From contig NC_020888.1 in the NCBI RefSeq assembly GCF_000355675.1, positions 1,585,001-1,649,000 on the forward strand: a DNA stretch of 64,000 nucleotides, given 5' to 3'. The number at the start of each line of letters is the position of its first letter. Position 1 is the first letter of the stretch. Below the pieces are notes generated by a model. It searched no databases. It was not told where the DNA came from and was given only the letters and a program-made list of their open reading frames with translations. The translations under genes and the position numbers were made by a program. This document shows positions 57,284 to 64,000 of this stretch, piece after piece. Origin of the DNA: Thalassolituus oleivorans MIL-1 (lineage in GTDB: Bacteria; Pseudomonadota; Gammaproteobacteria; Pseudomonadales; Oceanobacteraceae).

Positions 57284-58210
57284 TTAAGAGATGTCTGGGC
57301 GTACGCCATCTTGTGGTTTTATCACTAAAATATCGCATTCGAGTTTATCTACTAAAGCTTCAGCGGTATTTCCGATCAATACTCCACTTAATCCTCCACG
57401 ACCGATAGTGCCCACAACAACAAGATCTGCTTCGGTTTCTTTGGCGATATCGGCAATTACTACATCGGTATCGCCTTCGCCAATATGAATATGATCATCA
57501 GCAATATTGAATTTCTTGGCCCAAGCGGCACAGCCTTCTTCATGCTGTTCGGTAATGTATTTTTGAATGTCATCAGGGGCTGTGACTTCAGGAACCATGG
57601 CAAAAGCTACAGCCACCATAGGGTAGGCATTGGCTAAGTGTAGGTCGGTCTCAAAATGATCGGCCAAGTGCTCCGCGAAGGATAAGATATTGTCGTTGAT
57701 TAATTCATGGCCAGTATCGCGCGAGGTGGAGTCGATAGCAGCAAGAACACGGTTGTGCTTCCAAGGTGTTGCAGACTTCACCAACATAACTGGAGCTGGG
57801 CAATGGCGCATTAAATTCCAATCGGTGTGTGTAAATATCCGCTGCAATAATGTGTGCGGTTGAGTGCCTTTTATCACCAAATCGAAATCTGTATTGCGTA
57901 TAGATTCAATGGCACCGTCGTGAAGATGCTTTTGCCAGTGAACTTCGGTGCGCACAGTAACATTGGCGACATCGCGATCTTCTAGCAGGCTATCGAGCCA
58001 GCTCTGTGCGCGTTGGCTCAGGGCACCTTTAATACTGTGGCGCGTTGCTTCGTCGATACGAGCGTTATCATCACCATAGGTATCCCATGCACAAGTCATT
58101 AATGTGAGATCTGAATTGGTTGCTTTGGCAAGCCAAACAGCACGGTCGAGTGCGTATTGCTCGGGATGTTCTTGATCCAGCACGACTAAAATGTGGTTGA
58201 TGTCCAACAT
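57284..58210 (-). CDS. Tandem universal stress protein (UspE-like)
   Basis: A 308-residue protein with two Usp domains (about 1-150 and 155-305). The second retains the nucleotide-binding motif VVVGTIGRGGLSGVLIGNTAEALVDKLECDILVIKP, while the first ends IKGTQPHTLLQRIFTHTDWNLMRHCPAPVMLVK. ATG 58210 has GGAGAAGG upstream. Bicistronic with the phosphotransacetylase. Confidence 0.85.
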   Translation of the reverse strand: MLDINHILVVLDQEHPEQYALDRAVWLAKATNSDLTLMTCAWDTYGDDNARIDEATRHSIKGALSQRAQSWLDSLLEDRDVANVTVRTEVHWQKHLHDGAIESIRNTDFDLVIKGTQPHTLLQRIFTHTDWNLMRHCPAPVMLVKSATPWKHNRVLAAIDSTSRDTGHELINDNILSFAEHLADHFETDLHLANAYPMVAVAFAMVPEVTAPDDIQKYITEQHEEGCAAWAKKFNIADDHIHIGEGDTDVVIADIAKETEADLVVVGTIGRGGLSGVLIGNTAEALVDKLECDILVIKPQDGVRPDIS

Positions 58211-58333
58211 AACCTTCTCCCAAGCTTCAAAGTATTTCAATTACCTTAACGCTAGCACGATCGAGTTGTCTTGTGTTGGGTCAATATTGCCTATGTATTA
58301 TGACTGTTAGGGTTTAGCCGTGGATTGTTTGCG

Positions 58334-59200
58334 TTAATGATCATTTAGCAACTCAATCATGGCTCTTGCTGCGTTAGAGAGCGTGCGGTGTTTTAAATGG
58401 ATGAGTCCTAGGTGGCGAATGGGAGAGGTGCCCGGCCAGACTAGTGTGTGGAGCTGGCCATCAACCATATTTTGCGGCAGTAGTGACCAGCCCATACCGA
58501 CCGACACCATCATTTTGATGGTTTCTAAGTAATTGGTCGGCATTGGCGCATTGAGGGTCAAGCCGCGCTCGCGGAAGGCTTCGTCGACTAAACGATAAGT
58601 AATAGTATCTGGTTGCGGCAGTATCGCAGGCGTGCTGGCAAGATCCTCTAATGTAACTTGCTCTAACTGAACCAAGCGATGATCCGGAGCGCAGACGCAC
58701 ACCATAGTGTCTTGCCATAGCGGTATTTGCTCTACGTCTTCGGCATCACTTTCCTCTAACGTCGTTAGGGCGAGTTCAACTTGGCGTAATGTCACGGCTT
58801 GATAGGCTCGCTCAGATCCCATGAATTCTAAATTGAGTTGGGCGCTTGGGTAGCGTTGAACGAATTCTCGTAATACTGGTGGTAGACGATGCAGACCAAT
58901 GTGATGGCTGGTCGCAAGTGAGAGATACCCACTGACTTGGCCCTCCATATTTACAAGATGGAGTTCTGTGTCGGTGACTAAATCGAGTATTGCGCGCGCT
59001 CGCGGAAGGAGGTTATGACCAGCTTCTGTAAGGCTAATGGTGCGATTGTGGCGGTCGAATAGGGTAACGCCAATTTGCTGTTCTAGCATTTGAATGCGCT
59101 TACTTACCGCTGATTGGGTTAGATGAAGATCTTCCCCGGCTGCAGAAAATGAACGATGCCCAGCAACAGCCAAGAAAGCTTTTAGTGATTGCGTATCCAT
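58334..59200 (-). CDS. LysR-family transcriptional regulator
   Basis: A 288-residue LysR protein. The helix-turn-helix reads LKAFLAVAGHRSFSAAGEDLHLTQSAVSKRIQMLEQQ, with a periplasmic-binding-like effector domain (about 90-288). It is divergent from leuC, a common arrangement in pseudomonads, so it probably controls leuCD(B). ATG 59200 or ATG 59206. Confidence 0.88.
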   Translation of the reverse strand: MDTQSLKAFLAVAGHRSFSAAGEDLHLTQSAVSKRIQMLEQQIGVTLFDRHNRTISLTEAGHNLLPRARAILDLVTDTELHLVNMEGQVSGYLSLATSHHIGLHRLPPVLREFVQRYPSAQLNLEFMGSERAYQAVTLRQVELALTTLEESDAEDVEQIPLWQDTMVCVCAPDHRLVQLEQVTLEDLASTPAILPQPDTITYRLVDEAFRERGLTLNAPMPTNYLETIKMMVSVGMGWSLLPQNMVDGQLHTLVWPGTSPIRHLGLIHLKHRTLSNAARAMIELLNDH

Positions 59201-59235
59201 AACCATTCTCGCCTTAGAATGTGTTTAATTTATTG

Positions 59236-59250
59236 TATTCCTATTTGGAA
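59236..59250. promoter_or_regulatory. Candidate LysR-type operator in the regulator-leuC gap
   Basis: ATTCC-N5-GGAAT, a dyad containing the T-N11-A LysR box, about 100 bases before leuC. Confidence 0.45.
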
Positions 59251-59346
59251 TTCAAACTAGAAATAATATGAATTTGAGTTGTTACCTGCCTGCGGTATCC
59301 TGTGCACAGTGATAGCAACCCGCAGAGCATAGAAGGAGTCATCCAC

Positions 59347-60765
59347 ATGGCCGGGAAAACCTTGTACGACAAATTATGGGAACAACATCTTGTTAAAGAA
59401 CGAGATGATGGTACTGCCTTAATTTATATCGACCGTCAATTACTGCACGAAGTAACCTCGCCCCAGGCTTTTGAAGGCTTACGCATTGCGGGTCGTAAAC
59501 CTTGGCGTTTGGACGCCAACTTGGCAACACCAGATCACAACGTGCCAACGACCTCATTTGAACGTGAATCAGGCATTGCCGGTATTCAAGATCCGGTATC
59601 GCGTATTCAGGTGAAAACCTTAGATGAAAACTGCGATGAATTTGGTATCACCGAATTCAAAATGCAAGATATCCGTCAGGGTATTGTGCACGTAGTTGGC
59701 CCAGAACAGGGGGCGACATTGCCAGGCATGACCGTGGTGTGTGGTGATTCGCATACGGCAACCCACGGTGCCTTTGCAGCCTTGGCGCATGGTATTGGTA
59801 CGTCAGAAGTTGAACACGTGATGGCCACCCAGTGTTTGATTCAGCGCAAAATGAAAAACTTGTTGATCAAGGTTGAAGGTGAGCTTGGCGCAGCTATCAC
59901 AGGTAAAGATGTTGTTTTGCATGTGATCGGAATTATTGGTACCGCCGGTGGTAACGGTTGCGCGATGGAATTTGGCGGTTCTGCTATTCGCTCAATGAGC
60001 ATGGAAGGCCGTATGACCATGTGTAACATGGCCATTGAAGCCGGTGCTCGCGTAGGTATGGTTGCTTATGACGACATCACTGCGGCGTATGTAAAAGGTC
60101 GCCCATATGCGCCGAAAGCGGATCAGTGGGAAGCGGCAACCGCTGCGTGGAAAGATTTAGTGTCTGACGATGACGCGGTATTCGATAAAGTTGTAGAAAT
60201 TCGCGCCGAAGATATTAAGCCACAAGTGACTTGGGGTACTTCACCTGAGATGGTCACTACCATTGATGGTCGTGTGCCAACGTTGGAAGACGCTAAAGAT
60301 GATGTAGAACGTTCTGGTTTCGAACGTGCTTATAAGTACATGGGCTTAACGCCGGGCCAAGCGATTACCGATATTCAATTGGATCGCGTCTTTATTGGTT
60401 CTTGCACTAACAGCCGTATCGAAGATTTACGCGCTGCGGCTGAAGTGGCCAAGGGTCGTAAAGTGGCGGCTACTTTGAAGCAAGCATTGGTTGTACCTGG
60501 GTCTGGTTTAGTAAAAGCTCAGGCTGAAGAAGAAGGTCTGCACGAAATATTTATTGCTGCTGGATTCGAATGGCGTGAGCCTGGTTGTTCAATGTGTTTA
60601 GCAATGAATGCGGATAAATTAGGTAATGGCGAACATTGTGCCTCAACGTCTAACCGTAACTTTGAAGGTCGTCAGGGTTACGGCGGTCGTACGCATTTGG
60701 TGAGCCCTGCGATGGCAGCGGCAGCCGCGATTGCCGGTCATTTTGTCGATGTTCGCGAACTTTAA
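59347..60765 (+). CDS. leuC: 3-isopropylmalate dehydratase large subunit
   Basis: A 472-residue aconitase-family enzyme of leucine synthesis. It starts [16 protein letters not shown]; Fe-S ligand cysteines occur in [13 protein letters not shown] and [11 protein letters not shown], with [19 protein letters not shown] lies 9 bases before ATG 59347. Confidence 0.96.
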   Translation: MAGKTLYDKLWEQHLVKERDDGTALIYIDRQLLHEVTSPQAFEGLRIAGRKPWRLDANLATPDHNVPTTSFERESGIAGIQDPVSRIQVKTLDENCDEFGITEFKMQDIRQGIVHVVGPEQGATLPGMTVVCGDSHTATHGAFAALAHGIGTSEVEHVMATQCLIQRKMKNLLIKVEGELGAAITGKDVVLHVIGIIGTAGGNGCAMEFGGSAIRSMSMEGRMTMCNMAIEAGARVGMVAYDDITAAYVKGRPYAPKADQWEAATAAWKDLVSDDDAVFDKVVEIRAEDIKPQVTWGTSPEMVTTIDGRVPTLEDAKDDVERSGFERAYKYMGLTPGQAITDIQLDRVFIGSCTNSRIEDLRAAAEVAKGRKVAATLKQALVVPGSGLVKAQAEEEGLHEIFIAAGFEWREPGCSMCLAMNADKLGNGEHCASTSNRNFEGRQGYGGRTHLVSPAMAAAAAIAGHFVDVREL

Positions 60766-60776
60766 GGGGGATAACA

Positions 60777-61421
60777 GTGAAACCATTTACAGTACAAGAG
60801 GGCATTGTTGCCCCAATGGATCGTGCCAACATCGACACGGACATGATTATTCCTAAGCAGTTTTTAAAGTCGATTAAACGCAGCGGTTTCGGCCCCAATT
60901 TATTCGATGAATTGCGTTATTTGGATGAAGGCCAGCCAGATGCGGATAACAGTGGTCGCCCGCTGAATTCTGATTTCGTATTGAATAAACCACGTTATCA
61001 AGGTGCGTCGGTATTATTGGCTCGTGAAAACTTTGGTTGTGGTTCGAGCCGTGAACACGCGCCTTGGGCATTGGAAGATTTTGGTTTCCGCACCATCATC
61101 GCGCCAAGCTATGCCGATATTTTCTTTAATAACAGCTTTAAAAATGGTCTGTTGCCAATCGTGTTAGACGAAGCAACCGTTGATCGTTTATTTAAAGCGG
61201 TTGAAGCCAATGAAGGTTATAAATTAACAATTAATTTAGAAGCGCAGACCATTGTTACGCCAGATGGTGAAACAATTCCATTTGAGGTGGATAGCTTTCG
61301 CAAGCATTGTTTGCTGAATGGTTTGGATGATATCGGTTTGACGTTAATCGACGCTGATGACATTCGTGCGTATGAAGCGAATCGTCGCGAGAAATCGCCG
61401 TGGTTGTTTGGCGCTGGTTGA
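60777..61421 (+). CDS. leuD: 3-isopropylmalate dehydratase small subunit
   Basis: A 214-residue partner of LeuC, with [20 protein letters not shown] and [19 protein letters not shown] 60777 has AAGGGGG upstream. Its last codons form the first bases of a repeat copy that follows. Confidence 0.95.
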   Translation: MKPFTVQEGIVAPMDRANIDTDMIIPKQFLKSIKRSGFGPNLFDELRYLDEGQPDADNSGRPLNSDFVLNKPRYQGASVLLARENFGCGSSREHAPWALEDFGFRTIIAPSYADIFFNNSFKNGLLPIVLDEATVDRLFKAVEANEGYKLTINLEAQTIVTPDGETIPFEVDSFRKHCLLNGLDDIGLTLIDADDIRAYEANRREKSPWLFGAG

Positions 61422-61828
61422 TATTGGTTAGGCTTTAGGCTGCACAACATTTGTATCGTATTTACTCGCTGACTCGACGTGAATCCATCCCGTTACACCA
61501 TAAAGGGAAACTCGGGTTCGGAATCCATGGCGGAGTAGTCAGCCGAGCAAATACGGTACAATGTTTGGTAATTTGAGCTGCCGCAGTCTAGTTGTGAAAT
61601 ATGAGCCGTATTTTTTGACACTGGTTGATATTGGTTAGGCTTTAGGCTGCACAACATTTGTACCGCATTTACTCGCTGACTCGACGTGAATCCATCCCTG
61701 GAGTCTCGGCTGCGCCATCCATGGCGCAGACGGTCAGCCGAGCAAATACGGTACAATGTTTGGTAATTTGAAACGTCGCAGTCTAGTTGTGAAATATTAG
61801 CCGTATTTTTTGACGCTGGTTGATATTC
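61414..61828. repeat. Two tandem repeat units of about 200 bp with MITE-like cores
   Basis: Units 61414-61620 (207 bp) and 61621-61815 (195 bp) are almost identical at both ends, with a third partial start at 61816. Within each unit, arms of about 31 bases form an inverted repeat (61443-61473 with 61538-61568, and 61650-61680 with 61733-61763) around a centre that differs between copies (about 47 and 35 bases, with GCGCCATCCATGGCGC in copy 2). The unit begins with the last bases of leuD. Confidence 0.85.
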
Positions 61829-61986
61829 GCCTGGTCTGTACAATGTTTCATGATTTTTAAGCGCTGTACTCTGCTGGTGAAATGCAGCTTCAGTTTTTAA
61901 GTGATGCTTAATATTGGATTTCTATACCGTTTTAATCTCGGTTTAGATGGAATAAAGGGTGTATTCGGGTTCAGTGAACTGACCGT

Positions 61987-62006
61987 CTGCGCCATGGATG
62001 GCGCAG
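61987..62006. repeat. Palindrome CTGCGCCAT-GG-ATGGCGCAG
   Basis: Nine-base perfect stem with a GG loop. The copy 2 centre at 61710-61728 is the same stem, with CC in the loop, i.e. the opposite orientation. Confidence 0.85.
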
Positions 62007-62040
62007 CTCGAGCCTCCAAGGACGGATTTACGGCGGGTCA

Positions 62041-62126
62041 GCGAATGAAGCCGGATACGCCCTGAATCTCGTAGCGAATAAAGCCGGATAGGCCCTGAAG
62101 CTAGCGGCGAATAAAGCCGGATATGC
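62041..62126. repeat. 33-bp direct repeat, about 2.6 copies
   Basis: Starts at 62041, 62074 and 62107 with GCGAATAAAGCCGGATA-type units. Imperfect. Upstream of leuB. No gene is supported in 61422-62160. Confidence 0.85.
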
Positions 62127-62160
62127 CCATACAGAATTGCAAATATAGGTTGAGAAAAGA

Positions 62161-63240
62161 ATGAGCAAAAACATACTCGTACTACCGGGCGACGGTATTG
62201 GCCCAGAAATCGTCACCGAAGCGGTGAAAGTATTAAACACTGTGAATGAAAAATTTAACCTCGGCCTGACCCTAGAGAATGGTTTGGTCGGTGGAGCGGC
62301 CTATGACGTACACGGTACGCCGCTGCCAGAAGAAACCATGAGCAAAGCGCGTGCAGCCGACGCTATTTTGTTAGGCGCTGTGGGTGGTCCTAAATGGGAT
62401 GCCCTAGAAGATCGCGAATTACGTCCTGAAAAAGGCCTGTTAGGTTTGCGTTCTGGTTTGGAATTGTTCGGTAATTTACGTCCTGCGATTTTGTATCCGC
62501 AATTGGCCGATGCCTCTAGCTTGAAGCCTGAAGTTGTTTCTGGCTTGGATATTTTGATCGTACGCGAACTGACCGGTGGTATTTATTTCGGCAAGCCACG
62601 CGGCATTCGCGTGTTAGAAAATGGCGAACGCGAAGGCTATAACACTTACGTTTATAACGAATCTGAGATTCGTCGTATCGCTCGCGTTGCATTTGAATCG
62701 GCGATGAAACGCAATAAAAAATTGTGCTCCGTGGATAAAGCCAACGTATTAGAAGTGACTGTGCTGTGGCGCGAAATTTTAATTGAAGTTGGTAAAGAGT
62801 ATCCTGAAGTCGAGTTGTCGCACATGTATGTCGATAACGCCGCGATGCAGCTGGTTCGCGCACCGAAGCAGTTTGATGTGATGGTTACCGGGAACATGTT
62901 TGGCGATATCCTGTCGGATGCTGCAGCGATGCTCACCGGATCTATCGGTATGTTGCCGTCGGCGTCGTTGGATAAAGACAACAAAGGTATGTACGAACCA
63001 TGTCATGGTTCGGCACCGGATATCGCAGGTCAAGGCATTGCTAATCCATTGGCAACCATCTTGTCAGCGGCGATGATGTTACGCTATTCACTGAATGAAG
63101 TAGCGGCAGCCGATGCGATTGAAGCGGCGGTAAGCAAGGTATTGGATCAAGGCTTACGCACAGGTGATATCTGGTCGGCGGGTATGGAAAAAGTTTCCAC
63201 TGAACAAATGGGCGAAGCAGTTGTTGCTGCTTTGCTATAA
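62161..63240 (+). CDS. leuB: 3-isopropylmalate dehydrogenase
   Basis: A 359-residue NAD-dependent enzyme. [18 protein letters not shown] starts it; substrate Arg residues lie in [18 protein letters not shown], and metal Asp residues in [10 protein letters not shown] and [14 protein letters not shown]. It is separated from leuCD by an unusual 739-base repeat-rich gap, so it may have its own promoter. Confidence 0.96.
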   Translation: MSKNILVLPGDGIGPEIVTEAVKVLNTVNEKFNLGLTLENGLVGGAAYDVHGTPLPEETMSKARAADAILLGAVGGPKWDALEDRELRPEKGLLGLRSGLELFGNLRPAILYPQLADASSLKPEVVSGLDILIVRELTGGIYFGKPRGIRVLENGEREGYNTYVYNESEIRRIARVAFESAMKRNKKLCSVDKANVLEVTVLWREILIEVGKEYPEVELSHMYVDNAAMQLVRAPKQFDVMVTGNMFGDILSDAAAMLTGSIGMLPSASLDKDNKGMYEPCHGSAPDIAGQGIANPLATILSAAMMLRYSLNEVAAADAIEAAVSKVLDQGLRTGDIWSAGMEKVSTEQMGEAVVAALL

Positions 63241-63258
63241 GGATAAAAGGTTTTAAAC

Positions 63259-64000
63259 ATGTCTCTACAAAAAGTAGGCCTAGTCGGCTGGCGCGGCATG
63301 GTGGGCTCTGTGCTCATGCAGCGCATGCAAGAAGAAAAAGATTTCGACCTGATCGAGCCGGTATTTTTTACCACCTCTCAGGCGGGTAAAGCAGCTCCAG
63401 ATTTCGCTGGTAAAGATTGCGGCACTCTGTTGAGTGCGTTTGATATTGATGCGTTAAAAGCGCAGGACGTGATCATTACCTGCCAAGGTGGCGATTACAC
63501 CAAAGAAGTGTATCCAAAGCTGCGTGAAGCAGGCTGGAATGGTTATTGGATCGACGCTGCGTCTTCATTACGTATGGCGGAAGATGCAATCATCGTTCTT
63601 GATCCAGTGAACAATAAGGTCATCGAAGCGGGCATTCAGAGCGGCGTTAAAACCTACGTCGGTGGTAACTGCACCGTTAGTTTGATGTTGTTGGCATTAG
63701 GCGGTTTGTTCGAAAAAGATTTGATTGAGTGGGTTGCTCCGCAAACCTATCAAGCGGCTTCGGGTGCTGGTGCGCAGAATATGCGTGAGTTGATCAGCCA
63801 GATGGGTGCTATTCACAGCGATGTAAAAGCCAAGTTAGATGATCCAGCGACGGCTATTTTGGACATTGATCGTCAGGTGGCAGAATTTATCCGCAGTGAT
63901 GATTATCCAAAAGAACAGTTTGGCGCACCTTTGGCGGGAAGTTTGATCCCTTATATCGACTCACAATTGGTTTCTGGCCAGAGTCGTGAAGAGTGGAAGG
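63259..64000 (+). CDS. asd: Aspartate-semialdehyde dehydrogenase (3' end outside window)
   Basis: First 247 residues of the enzyme that reduces aspartyl phosphate. It starts [20 protein letters not shown], with the active-site Cys in [12 protein letters not shown] and the following [16 protein letters not shown]. It sits next to leuB, as in pseudomonads and relatives. No stop before the window end. Confidence 0.94.
   Translation, partial: MSLQKVGLVGWRGMVGSVLMQRMQEEKDFDLIEPVFFTTSQAGKAAPDFAGKDCGTLLSAFDIDALKAQDVIITCQGGDYTKEVYPKLREAGWNGYWIDAASSLRMAEDAIIVLDPVNNKVIEAGIQSGVKTYVGGNCTVSLMLLALGGLFEKDLIEWVAPQTYQAASGAGAQNMRELISQMGAIHSDVKAKLDDPATAILDIDRQVAEFIRSDDYPKEQFGAPLAGSLIPYIDSQLVSGQSREEWK

Noticed and set aside
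61493-61843. Open frame of 116 codons on the minus strand in the leuD-leuB gap
   Set aside because: It reads the tandem repeat copies (same peptide twice) and has no family match that I recognise.
62041-62126. Direct repeats in the leuD-leuB gap considered as CRISPR
   Set aside because: Only about 2.6 imperfect copies at 33-bp period with no spacers between repeats and no cas genes.

Overview
The window looks like the chromosome of a marine, moderately halophilic gammaproteobacterium. Oceanospirillales-like relatives are the best guess, made from gene content and not from a database search. It carries a gltA/sdhCDAB/sucAB-lpd/sucCD respiratory cluster, FabB, WaaC, CheV, an AraC-type regulator beside glpD, an ectoine-degradation operon and leuCD-leuB-asd. 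Most of it is ordinary housekeeping DNA. The accessory part is a chromosomal integron at about 36.4-45.7 kb.

Layout. 1-4.2 kb: end of recD and a large AsmA-like DUF748 protein. 4.2-10.6 kb (minus): a single-chain acetyl-CoA-carboxylase-like enzyme with all catalytic parts fused, downstream of fabB. 10.7-15.3 kb (minus): four envelope genes (flippase-like, GT2, GT39/ArnT-like, PAP2) that look like a lipid-linked sugar transfer module. 15.5-23.4 kb: waaC, AraC regulator, glpD, an EAL-HDOD protein, cheV with a CheZ-like partner, and a hydroxyacid dehydrogenase. 23.5-36.4 kb: the TCA block, with good divergent promoters between gltA and sdhC, a terminator between sdhB and sucA, and a foldable multi-stem leader before sucA.

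36.4-45.7 kb: a chromosomal integron. It has an IntI integrase on the minus strand with a LexA box over its -10, an attI region, and at least eight cassettes separated by attC sites whose cores and extrahelical bases can be read directly. Cassette cargo includes DUF1801, VOC, a broken and an intact GNAT, a NYN-LOTUS nuclease-like protein, an HNH nuclease, two membrane proteins of unknown function, a small unknown protein, and a reversed VapBC toxin-antitoxin pair. The distal end is disturbed by an IS3-family element and by two remnants of an IS1182-like element. It is followed by a perfect 20-copy array of a 13-bp repeat.

46-64 kb: universal stress protein, pirin, DUF1289, propionyl-CoA synthetase-like PrpE, a flavodoxin-like protein, an ectoine catabolic operon (doeB2-doeD-doeA-doeC), a Usp-phosphotransacetylase pair, a LysR regulator divergent from leuCD, a 739-bp leuD-leuB gap full of MITE-like and direct repeats, leuB, and the start of asd. 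Working together, the ectoine genes would feed aspartate and acetate into the complete TCA enzymes encoded nearby. The integron supplies variable stress and defence-like cargo under SOS control.
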